Below are positions 26,167 through 35,527 of a stretch of DNA of 64,000 nt, piece by piece. Position 1 is the first letter of the stretch, and the number at the start of each line of letters is the position of its first letter. The translations under genes and the position numbers were made by a program. Below the pieces are notes generated by a model that saw only the letters and a program-made list of their open reading frames with translations, did not search any database and was not told where the DNA came from. This DNA is from Pyxidicoccus trucidator (GTDB lineage: Bacteria > Myxococcota > Myxococcia > Myxococcales > Myxococcaceae), in the NCBI RefSeq assembly GCF_010894435.1, contig NZ_JAAIXZ010000003.1, positions 682,001 to 746,000 on the forward strand. Direction: 5' to 3'.

Positions 26167-29100
26167 GTGGCCGTCGCCGCGGCTCCTCCGTTCGCCGTTC
26201 GCGAGGTAGGCGTCTCCCGCTCCTTCCAGGCGGAGATGATTACCGAGGTGAAGCGCGACCGGGTGGGGTTGCTCTGGATTGGCACGCGTGAGGGGCTCTA
26301 CCTCCACGATGGCCACCGCTTCCGGAAGTTTCAGCATGAGCCCGGCCAGCCCAGCTCGATGGCCAGCAACGGTGTCCGCTCGCTCCACGAGGACGCGCTC
26401 GGCCGGCTGTGGGTGGGCACGAACTCCGCGGGCCTGAGCCAGGTCGACCGGGCGCGCTGGACGTTCCGGCACTTCCGCCACGACTCCGCGGACCCGGGCA
26501 GCCTCAGCCACGACAGCGTGCTCGCGCTGGCGGATGCGGAGGACGGGCGCCTGTGGGTCGGCACGCAGTCCGGCCTGGACCTCTTCTCGCCGGACACCGG
26601 GCGGGCCACCCGGACACCGCTCGTGCCCGGCGGTGGCGCCGAGCACATCGAGTCCCTGCACCGGGACAGCGCCGGGACGCTCTGGGTGGGGACGCGCGGC
26701 CAGGGCCTGTTCCGCCGGCGCGCGGGGGAGCGTGGCTTCACGCACGTCCCGCTCGAGGCCGGCAGCCCCGGAGCGCGGCACGTCGTCAGCCTCGCGGAGG
26801 ACGGGGCGGGCGGAACGTGGGTCGGCACGCGGGACGGGCTCCACCGGCTGCTTCCCGGTGCGCCGGCCGTGCGCCGCGCGGTCCTCTCTCCACCGGAGGT
26901 CGCCGCCGCCATCTCCGACGTCACCGCGCTCGAGCCGGATGGCCAGGGGCGCCTGTGGGTCGGCACGTTCGGCGCGGGGCTCTTCCGCGTGGACACGGCG
27001 ACGGGGATGGTGCGCGCCGCGGACCTCGTCCCGGGGGCGCCCGGGCGCGCACGGCGCATCGACCAGGGCGCGCTGGAGCTCGACGGCAGGGGAGGTCTCT
27101 TCATCGGCACCTTCGGGGAGGGGCTGTTCCACACCTCGCTGCGGCCCTCGGCCTTCCAGGCCTTCCGTGCCGCGGAGCCGGGCAGGGGCTCCGGGCTGTC
27201 GAGCGAGGATGTCTGGGCGGTGCTCCCCGACGGAGAGGGCCAACTGCTGGTGGGCAGCTTCGGAGGGGGCGTGGACCGGCTCACCGTGGAGACCGGGCAA
27301 GTGGAGCCGCTGCGCCTGACAGTCCCCAGCGGCGCGAGCCTGACGGATGTCGTCTCCCTGCTGCGCACGCGCGACGGTGCGCTGTGGGTGGGCCTCATGC
27401 AGGGCGTCTACAGGCAGGAGTCCTCCACCGGACGCTCGCGCCTCTACCGCGAGCTGGGCGGCGGGCCGCGAGCGGCGCCCGACACCGTCAGCGCGCTGCT
27501 GGAGGACTCGCGCGGGCGCCTGTGGCTCGGCACCGGTGGGAATGGCCTGCACCTCTACCGTCCCGGGACGGATGACTTCCTCGCGTTCCAGCACGCCCCC
27601 GCCAATCCTCGCTCGCTGTCCGACGACTCCATCCTGGTCCTGATGGAGGACCACGGCGGACGGCTCTGGGTTGGCACGCGCTCGGGGGGCCTCAACGTCT
27701 GCGCCGCGCAGGGAGACACCCTCGACTGTGAGCGCCAGTTGTCCGGACCCGGCCCGGGCCTCGGCCGCTCCCCCATCACCTCCCTGCTCGAGGACTCCTC
27801 CGGCGCGGTATGGGTGGGCACCGCGGGGGATGGCCTCCATCGCCTCCGGCTCGACGCCGCGGGGAAGCCCGAGCACCTGTCGGTGTGGACGCGCGGCGAG
27901 GGGCTCATCGACGAGCACGTGATGGCGCTGGCGCGTGCGCCCGACGGGGCCATCTGGGTGGCCACGCGCGGAGGCCTCTCTCGCCACGACGTGGTGTCGG
28001 GCCACTTCGAGAACTACTCCGTGAACGATGGCCTGCCCACCGCGGCCTTCAACGTGAAGGCGGCCACCCAGCTCGGGGGGCGGCTCTACTGGGGCACCGC
28101 CAAGGGCGTGGTGGCCCTGGACCCGTCGGTGCGGCCCGAGCGGGGGCCGCCGCCGCCCCTCATCGTCACCGCCATCGAGGGCCTGGAGCCGGAGGCGCGG
28201 CCGACGCGTCCCGTCTGGGAGCTGTCCGAGCTCGAGGTGCCGTGGCACCAGCCCTTCTCGCTGGAGTTCGCCGTGCTCGACTACGAGCGCACCGACGCGG
28301 AGTATGCCTACCGGCTCTCGGCCGACGGGGCCTGGCGCCCGCTCGGCGGCCGCAGCCAGCTCACCTTCCACACGCTTCCGCCCGGCGAGCACCTGCTCCA
28401 GCTGCGCGGGCGCGGCCCGGGGCTGGAGTGGAGCGAGACGCGCTCGCTCACCCTGTTCGTGCTCCCTCCGCTCTGGCAGCGCAACGACGTCCGCTTCGGC
28501 GCGCTGGGGCTGGCCGTGCTCATCCTCGTCTCGGGCCTGGTGTGGAGGACGCGCTTCCTGGAGCGGCGCAACGAGGAGCTGCGCAGGCTTCAGGCCGAGC
28601 GCGAGCAGGCGCTGGAGGAGGCCCGGTCCAGCCGGGACCACATGCGCCGCCTCACCATGCGGCTGGAGGCGGCGAAGGAGGAGGAGCGCAAGCACCTCGC
28701 CCGGGAGCTGCACGACGAGTTCGGCCAGGCGCTCACCGCGGTGAAGCTCAACGTGGGGCTGGTGGCCGCCACCGCGCGCCTCACGGGCCCCCTCGCGGCG
28801 CGGCTCCCGGACGCCATCGCGCTCGTCGAGCGGCTCATCACCCAGGTGCGCGCCCTCTCCGTCGACCTGCGGCCGCCGCAGCTCGACGAGCTGGGGCTCG
28901 CCGAGGCCCTGGAGAGCTACCTGCGCGCCGCGGCGCGGCGAGGCGGCGTGGACATCGTGTTCACCGCGGCGGCGCCCCTGCCGTCGCTCGGCGTGGAGCG
29001 CGACATCGTCATCTTCCGCGTCATCCAGGAGGCGGTGACCAACGCCCTGCGCCACGCCGAGGCCCGGCGCATCGACGTGCGGCTCGAGTCCACGCGGACG

Positions 29101-29337
29101 GCCATCCGGCTCCAGGTGCGCGATGACGGCAAGGGCTTCTCCGCCGACAGCGTGCTCGCCAGCGGCACCTCCCGCAGCTTCGGCCTCTTCGGCATGGGGG
29201 AGCGGGTGCGCGACATGGGGGGCCGGCTCGAAGTGAAGTCCCAGCCCGGCGAGGGGACCTGCGTGCAGGCCGAGGTACCGCTCGCCGTGGAGGAACACCC
29301 GAAGGAGGAAACGCATGCGCGTGTTGCTGACGGATGA
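26167..29337 (+). CDS. Two-component-propeller sensor histidine kinase
   Basis: The product is 1056 residues from GTG 26167. About 14 propeller repeats (LWVGTxxGGL, residues 30-670) form two sensory beta-propellers. A Y_Y_Y-type domain follows (about 690-765), then one membrane helix (about 777-797), a short coiled coil, a HisKA_3 dimerisation helix with His849 (RELHDEFGQALTAVKL), and a GHKL ATPase domain (NALRHAEA; DDGKGF; GLFGMGERV). An extracytoplasmic sensor needs a signal peptide. One is encoded in frame just upstream (26122-26166, SSAIFLLLLGCGVAVAAA) but has no ATG, GTG or TTG before it, so the true start may be CTG 26122. The cognate regulator overlaps the 3' end by 23 bases. Confidence 0.9.
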   Translation: MAVAAAPPFAVREVGVSRSFQAEMITEVKRDRVGLLWIGTREGLYLHDGHRFRKFQHEPGQPSSMASNGVRSLHEDALGRLWVGTNSAGLSQVDRARWTFRHFRHDSADPGSLSHDSVLALADAEDGRLWVGTQSGLDLFSPDTGRATRTPLVPGGGAEHIESLHRDSAGTLWVGTRGQGLFRRRAGERGFTHVPLEAGSPGARHVVSLAEDGAGGTWVGTRDGLHRLLPGAPAVRRAVLSPPEVAAAISDVTALEPDGQGRLWVGTFGAGLFRVDTATGMVRAADLVPGAPGRARRIDQGALELDGRGGLFIGTFGEGLFHTSLRPSAFQAFRAAEPGRGSGLSSEDVWAVLPDGEGQLLVGSFGGGVDRLTVETGQVEPLRLTVPSGASLTDVVSLLRTRDGALWVGLMQGVYRQESSTGRSRLYRELGGGPRAAPDTVSALLEDSRGRLWLGTGGNGLHLYRPGTDDFLAFQHAPANPRSLSDDSILVLMEDHGGRLWVGTRSGGLNVCAAQGDTLDCERQLSGPGPGLGRSPITSLLEDSSGAVWVGTAGDGLHRLRLDAAGKPEHLSVWTRGEGLIDEHVMALARAPDGAIWVATRGGLSRHDVVSGHFENYSVNDGLPTAAFNVKAATQLGGRLYWGTAKGVVALDPSVRPERGPPPPLIVTAIEGLEPEARPTRPVWELSELEVPWHQPFSLEFAVLDYERTDAEYAYRLSADGAWRPLGGRSQLTFHTLPPGEHLLQLRGRGPGLEWSETRSLTLFVLPPLWQRNDVRFGALGLAVLILVSGLVWRTRFLERRNEELRRLQAEREQALEEARSSRDHMRRLTMRLEAAKEEERKHLARELHDEFGQALTAVKLNVGLVAATARLTGPLAARLPDAIALVERLITQVRALSVDLRPPQLDELGLAEALESYLRAAARRGGVDIVFTAAAPLPSLGVERDIVIFRVIQEAVTNALRHAEARRIDVRLESTRTAIRLQVRDDGKGFSADSVLASGTSRSFGLFGMGERVRDMGGRLEVKSQPGEGTCVQAEVPLAVEEHPKEETHARVADG

Positions 29338-29968
29338 CCACCAACTGGTGAGGGCGGGCCTGCGCGCCCTGCTCGAGTCCTTTGGGGACGTGGAGGTGCT
29401 CGCCGAGTGCGGCGACGGCCAGGAGGCCCTGGTGCTGGCGGACCGCCTGCAGCCGCAGGTGATGCTGCTGGACATCTCGCTGCCGGGGCTCAACGGCATC
29501 GAGGTGGCGCGCCGCGTCCGGAAGGTGAGCCCGTCCACCCGCGTGCTCATCCTCTCCATGCACACCGGGGCGGAGTACGTGACGCAGGCCCTCCGCGCGG
29601 GAGTGGCCGGCTACCTCATCAAGGACGCCGCGGTGGAGGAGCTCAAGGTGGCGCTGGAGTCGGTGCGCCAGGGCCGCACGTACCTGAGCCCCGCCATCTC
29701 CCAGACGGTGGTGGACGGCTTCCTGCGCATCACGGAGGAGACGCCCGAGCCGCGCGCCCTCGACCTCATCACCTCCCGCCAGAAGGAAATCCTCCAGCTC
29801 ATCACGGAGGGGAACACCACGCGCACCATCGCCGAGCGACTGAAGGTGAGCGTGAAGACGGTGGAGGCGCACCGCTCCCAGCTGATGGAGCGCCTGGACA
29901 TCCATGACGTGGCGTCGCTGGTCCGCTTCGCGCTGAGGCACGGTCTGGTAGCAGCCGAGCAGGCGTGA
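29315..29968 (+). CDS. NarL/FixJ-type response regulator
   Basis: The product is 217 residues. The receiver domain (1-120) has acidic DD at 7-8, phospho-acceptor Asp53 (LLDISLPG) and the conserved Lys in GYLIKDAA. A LuxR-type helix-turn-helix is at about 150-210 (LTSRQKEILQLITEGNTTRTIAERLKVSVKTVEAHR in parts). It overlaps the kinase gene by 23 bases and so is almost certainly its partner. The DNA targets are unknown; the secreted repeat proteins that follow on the same strand are candidates (inference). Confidence 0.93.
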   Translation: MRVLLTDDHQLVRAGLRALLESFGDVEVLAECGDGQEALVLADRLQPQVMLLDISLPGLNGIEVARRVRKVSPSTRVLILSMHTGAEYVTQALRAGVAGYLIKDAAVEELKVALESVRQGRTYLSPAISQTVVDGFLRITEETPEPRALDLITSRQKEILQLITEGNTTRTIAERLKVSVKTVEAHRSQLMERLDIHDVASLVRFALRHGLVAAEQA

Positions 29969-30055
29969 GAGGGGGTTCCTAGGGGAATCTCCTAGGGGTT
30001 CGTAGGGGCCACCCCGATGGTTGGCGCGGTGGGCGTCTCGTTACCTTCGCGCCCC

Positions 30056-31741
30056 ATGAAACAACCCTGGCGTTCCGTTCTCCTCGGTGCTTCCACCGTC
30101 CTCCTCCTCGCCGCGTCGGCCTGTGGCGACAAGCCCGGCGCCAACGCCTGCAAGACTCCGGCGGACTGTGGCGCGGGGGACACCTGCGAGGCCGGCCGCT
30201 GCGTGCCGGAGACGTCTCCGGACGCCGGCCCCACCGCCCACGGCGTGGGCGGCGCCGTCACCGGCCTGCTCGCCGGCTCCCAGGTCGTGCTGGCGAGCGG
30301 CGGTGAGCTGCTCACCGTCACCGCGGCCGGCCCCTTCACCTTCAGCCAGCAGGTGGCCGGGGGCGCCAGCTACGCCGTCACCGTGCACACGCAGCCGGAG
30401 GGCCACGTGTGCGGCGTGGAGCGCGGCACCGGCACCATGGGCGGCGCGGCCGTCACCGACGTGGCGGTCCACTGCGCGGCGCAGACGTACGCCGTGAGCG
30501 GCACGGTGACGGGCCTGGAGGGCACCGACTCGGTGGTGCTCGAGAACAACGCCGGGGACGCCCTCACCATCACGGCCCCTGGGGGCGCCTTCACCTTCGC
30601 CACCCCGGTGCCGTTCGGCGCCCGGTACACCGTCACCGCCCGCGCCCAGGCTCCGCTCGTGTGCGACGTGACGGAGGGCACCGGCACCATGGCGGCGCAC
30701 GCCGTCACCGGGGTCCAGGTCTCCTGCAGGACGGTCATCGACTGCGCACAGGCTCCGGCGAAGAGCCTGTGCGTGCCCAACGATGGGGAGGCGCTGCTCT
30801 ACGGGGCCGTCCATCTGGGGAGCGAAACAACGCTGCAGCTCTTCCGCGCCAGCCCGGAGGGCTCGGTGGACGTGCAGCTCACGCCCGATGGTGACCGCAT
30901 CCCCGTGGACGTGAACTCGTTCGGGGCGCGCTCGCCGGACCGGAGGACTGTCGCCTTCGTGAGCGGGCGGGACTGGCCCTCCGACAGCGAGGGTGGCGGC
31001 AGCCCGTCGCGGGGCGTCATCTACCTGGCGGACGCGGATGGAGGGAATGCGCGCCGCCTCACCCAGGCGCCCGCCGTGACGTGCCGGGAGAACATGCCCC
31101 GCTTCTCGCATGACGGGCAGTGGGTCTACTTCTGGCGCTCGTGTGACAGCGACCCGGTCGCCAGCAGCTTCGAGTTCCTCTTCCGCATCCGGCCGGACGG
31201 GAGCGACGAGCTGCGCATCGTCGACACCCGGGAGGCCGACTTCCGCTCCATCATCCTCTGGGGAACGCCCTCGCGGGACGGCCGGACCGTCTATGGGCTG
31301 AAGAGCAAGCTCGCCGGCGACGTCCTGGTCGCCTACGACCTGGAGACGGGCACGACGCGGGACATCTTCGACTCCACCACCGAGGGGGCCTCCATCTGGG
31401 GCCACCCGGTGGAGCTGGACAACGGCGACCTGCTCTTCATGTACCGGAAGGAAGGCTCCGAGACCCAGCCGTCCATCACCCGGCTCGAGCGCATGAGCCC
31501 GGAGGGCATCGACCGCCAGCCGGTGCGCGACCTCGACCTCGACCCCGAGGACGTCTCCATCGTGGACATCTACTTCCAGGTCTCTCCCGACGGGAAGCGG
31601 CTGGCCTACGTGCACCACATCCGTGACGAAGAGACCGGCGAGAAGCGCGCCAGCGTCTGGGTGTCCAACGTGGACGGCTCGGAGGCGCGGCAGGTGAGCG
31701 CGCTCCACCGCTTCGTCTTCTGGCTGACCTGGAACAAGTGA
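30056..31741 (+). CDS. Repeat lipoprotein with C-terminal TolB-like propeller
   Basis: The product is 561 residues. The lipoprotein signal ends at SACG. A Cys knot-like head follows (CKTPADCGAGDTCEAGRCV). Two copies of an approximately 83-residue beta-rich repeat are at about 62-225 (GGAVTGLLAGSQVVL; SGTVTGLEGTDSVVL). From about 240 a WD40/PD40-type propeller takes over (SPDRRTVAFVSGRD; SHDGQWVYFW; SPDGKRLAYVHH). It is paralogous to the N-terminal part of the next gene, which carries ten copies of the same repeat and a different C-terminus. The two genes overlap (GTGA at 31738-31741). They are probably surface lipoproteins; role unknown. ATG 30056 gives a proper signal peptide. Confidence 0.82.
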   Translation: MKQPWRSVLLGASTVLLLAASACGDKPGANACKTPADCGAGDTCEAGRCVPETSPDAGPTAHGVGGAVTGLLAGSQVVLASGGELLTVTAAGPFTFSQQVAGGASYAVTVHTQPEGHVCGVERGTGTMGGAAVTDVAVHCAAQTYAVSGTVTGLEGTDSVVLENNAGDALTITAPGGAFTFATPVPFGARYTVTARAQAPLVCDVTEGTGTMAAHAVTGVQVSCRTVIDCAQAPAKSLCVPNDGEALLYGAVHLGSETTLQLFRASPEGSVDVQLTPDGDRIPVDVNSFGARSPDRRTVAFVSGRDWPSDSEGGGSPSRGVIYLADADGGNARRLTQAPAVTCRENMPRFSHDGQWVYFWRSCDSDPVASSFEFLFRIRPDGSDELRIVDTREADFRSIILWGTPSRDGRTVYGLKSKLAGDVLVAYDLETGTTRDIFDSTTEGASIWGHPVELDNGDLLFMYRKEGSETQPSITRLERMSPEGIDRQPVRDLDLDPEDVSIVDIYFQVSPDGKRLAYVHHIRDEETGEKRASVWVSNVDGSEARQVSALHRFVFWLTWNK

Positions 31742-34700
31742 GCCCCCACATGACCGGCCCACTGGAAGCAGCGTCGACCCTGAAGCGTCTTGTGTCCCTC
31801 GTCTTCTCGCTGGCCGCCCTGGGCGTGCTCGGCGGGTGTTCCTCCGACGCCGGCTCGTGTGAGACGGCGGCGGACTGCGGCTCGGAAGCCACCTGCCAGG
31901 CGGGCGCGTGCGTGCCGCTGCGCCCTGTCGGTGGCACCGTCAGCGGCCTGCTGGCGGGCTCCAGCGTGGTGCTGGAGAACGCCGGGGAGGCCCTCACCGT
32001 CTCCGCGAACGGCCCCTTCACCTTCCTCCAGGGCGTGGCGGAGGCAGGCGCCTTCGCCGTCTCCGTCCGGGAGCAGCCGGTGGGACAGCACTGCACCGTG
32101 GAGGGTGGCAGCGGGATGGTTCCTGGCGAGGGCGGCGCCCGCGTCACCGTCGTCTGCGTGAAGCGCGCGTTCACCGTGCGCGGGACGGTGACGGGCCTGA
32201 AGGACGGCCAGCCGCTGGTGCTGAAGAACAACGGCGGTGATGCGCTCACCGTCACCTCGGACGGCCCCTTCTCCTTCCCCACGCAGGTGGCCTTCGGTGA
32301 CGCCTTCGCCGTCACGGCGGAAGTCCCATTCCCCTACGTGTGTGACGTCACGCGGGGCTCCGGCACCCTGGGCGCCGGGGATGTGACGGACGTGGCTGTC
32401 ACCTGCGCCACGAGGTACACGGTGGGCGGCACCGTGTCCGGTCTGGTGGCCGGCACCGGGGTCGAGCTGCGCAACGGCGCTGACGACGTGCTCACCGTCC
32501 AGGCGCCCGGCGGGTCCTTCACCTTCGCCGTGCCGGTGGCGGACCTCGGTGGCTACGCGGTGACGGTGACGGCCCAGCCGGAGGGGCAGACCTGCGCCGT
32601 GGAGGGAGGCAGCGGAACCGTCCAGGGCGGCGATGTCACCAGCGTCAACGTCGTCTGCGCCCCGAGGACGTTCGCCTTGCGCGGCCGGGTGCTGGGCCTG
32701 CTGGGCTCCACCCAGTCGGTGGTGCTGAAGAACAACGGGGGGGATGCGCTGACCATCACGGCCAGCCGCTCCTTCACCTTCCCCACTCCGGTGCGCTTCG
32801 GTGACACCTATGCCGTCACCGTGGACGCCACGTATCCGGTGAGCTGCGGTGTGGCGAACGGCAGCGGCACCATGGGCACCCAGGACGTCACCGAAGTGGC
32901 CATCACCTGCTCCACGGCGGTCTTCACGGTGGGCGGCGAAATCACTGGCATGCCAGCCAACAGGACGCTCCGGCTGCGGAACAACGACGGCGAGGAGCTC
33001 GCCTTCACCGGCAGCGGCCCCTTCACCTTCACCCTGCCGGTGCCGGACCTCGGCGGCTACCGCGTGACGGTGCTGTCGGTGCCCCGCGGCTTCGACTGCA
33101 CCGTGGCGAACGGGACGGGCACCCTGAGCGGAGCGAATGTCACCAGCGTGGCCGTCACGTGCGCGAAGCTGAAGTACGTCCTGGGAGGGAATCTGACGGG
33201 CCTGGGAGACGGCCAGTCGGTGGTGGTGAAGAACAGCGGAGGGGACGCCCTCACCCTGTCCGCCAACGGCTCCTTCACCTTCCCCACCCAGGTGGCGTTC
33301 ATGGACGCCTATGCCGTCACCGTGGAGGCCACGTACCCACTGGTGTGCAGCGTGCCCAACGGCGCGGGCGCCATGTCCTTCTCCGACTTCCTCGGAGTCG
33401 CCGTCACCTGCGGCACCGAGTCCTTCACCGTGGGGGGCGCGGTGACGGGCCTGGTGGCGGGCACCACGCTCGAGCTGTGGAACAACGGCGGTGATGCGCT
33501 CACCGTCACCGAGGACGACTCGTTCACCTTCACCCGGCCGGTGGCGGACCTCGGTGGCTACGCGGTGACGGTGAAGACGCAGCCGGCGGGCCAGACGTGC
33601 ACCGTGCATGGAGGGACGGGCACCCTGAACGGCGCGAACGTCACCGGCGTGGCCGTCGCCTGCGAGAAGCAGACGTTCGTGGTGGGCGGAAGCGTCACCG
33701 GCCTGCCTGCCGGCCAGTCGCTGGTGCTGAAGAACAACGGGGGGGATGCGCTCACCCTCACCGAGGACGGCCCCTTCAGCTTCCCCACCCGGGTGGCCTT
33801 CGACAGCGGCTATGCCGTCACCGCGGAGGCCGGGTCCCCGCTGGTGTGCAGCGTGACGAGCGGCGCGGGCACCATGCCCGCCCGGGAGGTGAGTGACGTG
33901 GCCGTCCGCTGCGGCACCACGGCGTACGCCGTGGGTGGCGCCGTGTCCGGCCTGGCGCCGGGCACCCCGCTCGAATTGCGGAACAACGGCGACGAGGTGC
34001 TCGCCGTCACCGCCGACGGCCCCTTCACCTTCACCCGGCCGGTGGTGGACCTCGGTGGCTACGCGGTGACGGTGAAGACGCAGCCGGCGGGCCAGCGCTG
34101 CACCGTGACGGTCGGGACGGGCACGGTGAGCGGGAGTCCCATCTCGGACGTCGCCGTCACGTGCGGAGCTGTCCACCGTGTCCATGTCGGCGTCGCGGGG
34201 CTGACCGGCACCCTGGTGCTGCGCAATGGGCCGGAGGAGCTGACCGTCAGCACGGACGGGGACGCTTCCTTCTCGCGGGCACTGCTCCCCGGCGAGCCCT
34301 ACACGGTGGCCGTGAAGCGCCACCCGCTGGGGCAGACCTGCGAGGTGGCGGGTGGCTCCGGCACCCTGGGCGACGCCGACGTCACCCTGGCTGTCTCCTG
34401 CGCCCCGAACGCCATGGTGCTCCGCGTGGGCGGCGGCGCGGCGGAGCTCAACGCGAGTGCCACCCTGGCCGTCCTCGAGGAGTACCGCCCCACGGGTGGC
34501 GTCCCGGTGCGCATCCTCCGGATTCCCACCACCGGCACCGGCGGGGCGGACCGGCTGACCCTGGCGGGCTCCCAGACCTCCGAGGGATACCTCTCGCGCT
34601 CGGGCGACGGACGCTTCATCACCTTCGCCGGCTACGACGCGGACGTGGGCACTCCGAACGTCATTTCCACTCTCCCGGAGCAGACGGCTCGCTGCGTGGG

Positions 34701-35463
34701 CCAGGTGGACGTCTTCGGCGACTTCACCGTCCCCACCCGGGTGAGCGACGCCTACACCACCGTCCGCGCGGCGGCCACTTTGGACGGCTCCAGCTACTGG
34801 CTCTCCGGCGCCGCCAACTCGAGTGGCGGCATCCGCCATGCGCCGCGGAGCACCAGCGCCACCCCCTCGGTGCTCCTCTCCGGCCCCATCTCCAACACCG
34901 GCGCGCTGGGCCTCTTCGATGGCCGGCTCTTCTTCGCGCTCGCCATCCCCCCCGTCCCCAACCCGAACGGCTACACCCAGGGCGTCCTGACCTTCCCCTC
35001 GGCGCGGCCCACCGAGGCGGGCGAGACGCCCGCCCAGCTGTTCTCGGTCGCCCTGACCAGCGCCGGGTTCGCCCTGCTGGACGTGGACCCCGCGGTGCCG
35101 GGCCTGGATACCGCCTACGTGTCCATCAACGTCGACAGCGGTGGAGTGCCGACGAACCTGCGGCTGGAGAAGTGGACCTCCAACGGGACGTCCTGGAGCA
35201 AGGTGGCTGGCTTCATCCCGGCGTTCGCCAGCCCGCAGGCCAACTCCGGCAGATGGGTCGCCAGCAACGCCGTGTCGGCGGTGAAGACGCCCACGGGGGT
35301 CCGGGTCTACGTCACCAGCAGCCTGGGTTCCTCGGGAGGAGCGGGCAACAAGCTGGCCACGTTCCTCGACGACGGGAGCACCCTCACCCCGGTCGCGACG
35401 GTGCTCGCGACCGCCCCGGCCAACACCGCCTTCCGCGGGGTGGCCGCCAGCCCCCGCCCATGA
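31738..35463 (+). CDS. Giant lipoprotein with ten ~83-residue repeats
   Basis: The product is 1241 residues from GTG 31738, overlapping the previous stop; ATG 31750 is an alternative. The lipobox is VLGGC (Cys34). A Cys-rich head (CETAADCGSEATCQAGACV) matches that of the preceding gene. Residues 62-891 are ten repeats with the frame GGxVxGLxxGxxxxLxNNGG, a central strand PFTF, and ending VAVTC. Each is probably a small immunoglobulin-like beta-sandwich with two Cys. The last 350 residues are a separate beta-rich domain, likely a propeller (LSRSGDGRFITFAGYDADVG; LFDGRLFFALAIP). Size and architecture suggest a surface stalk or adhesin (inference). No catalytic motif is seen. Confidence 0.85.
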   Translation: MSPHMTGPLEAASTLKRLVSLVFSLAALGVLGGCSSDAGSCETAADCGSEATCQAGACVPLRPVGGTVSGLLAGSSVVLENAGEALTVSANGPFTFLQGVAEAGAFAVSVREQPVGQHCTVEGGSGMVPGEGGARVTVVCVKRAFTVRGTVTGLKDGQPLVLKNNGGDALTVTSDGPFSFPTQVAFGDAFAVTAEVPFPYVCDVTRGSGTLGAGDVTDVAVTCATRYTVGGTVSGLVAGTGVELRNGADDVLTVQAPGGSFTFAVPVADLGGYAVTVTAQPEGQTCAVEGGSGTVQGGDVTSVNVVCAPRTFALRGRVLGLLGSTQSVVLKNNGGDALTITASRSFTFPTPVRFGDTYAVTVDATYPVSCGVANGSGTMGTQDVTEVAITCSTAVFTVGGEITGMPANRTLRLRNNDGEELAFTGSGPFTFTLPVPDLGGYRVTVLSVPRGFDCTVANGTGTLSGANVTSVAVTCAKLKYVLGGNLTGLGDGQSVVVKNSGGDALTLSANGSFTFPTQVAFMDAYAVTVEATYPLVCSVPNGAGAMSFSDFLGVAVTCGTESFTVGGAVTGLVAGTTLELWNNGGDALTVTEDDSFTFTRPVADLGGYAVTVKTQPAGQTCTVHGGTGTLNGANVTGVAVACEKQTFVVGGSVTGLPAGQSLVLKNNGGDALTLTEDGPFSFPTRVAFDSGYAVTAEAGSPLVCSVTSGAGTMPAREVSDVAVRCGTTAYAVGGAVSGLAPGTPLELRNNGDEVLAVTADGPFTFTRPVVDLGGYAVTVKTQPAGQRCTVTVGTGTVSGSPISDVAVTCGAVHRVHVGVAGLTGTLVLRNGPEELTVSTDGDASFSRALLPGEPYTVAVKRHPLGQTCEVAGGSGTLGDADVTLAVSCAPNAMVLRVGGGAAELNASATLAVLEEYRPTGGVPVRILRIPTTGTGGADRLTLAGSQTSEGYLSRSGDGRFITFAGYDADVGTPNVISTLPEQTARCVGQVDVFGDFTVPTRVSDAYTTVRAAATLDGSSYWLSGAANSSGGIRHAPRSTSATPSVLLSGPISNTGALGLFDGRLFFALAIPPVPNPNGYTQGVLTFPSARPTEAGETPAQLFSVALTSAGFALLDVDPAVPGLDTAYVSINVDSGGVPTNLRLEKWTSNGTSWSKVAGFIPAFASPQANSGRWVASNAVSAVKTPTGVRVYVTSSLGSSGGAGNKLATFLDDGSTLTPVATVLATAPANTAFRGVAASPRP
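31921..34410 (+). repeat. Ten tandem ~249-base coding repeats of alternating A/B type
   Basis: The repeats average 249 bases (83 codons). Copies 3, 5, 7 and 9 share a PVxDLGGYAVTV segment, while copies 2, 4, 6 and 8 share FPTxVAFxDxYAVT and a later LVCxV. The growth unit was therefore a pair of about 498 bases. Copies 1 and 10 are the most divergent, as usual for array ends. Confidence 0.88.
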
Positions 35464-35527
35464 GCCACCGCTGCCGCACCTGAAACCTTCACCTCTTCTT
35501 GCATCCATCGTCCAAAGGTCGTCATCC

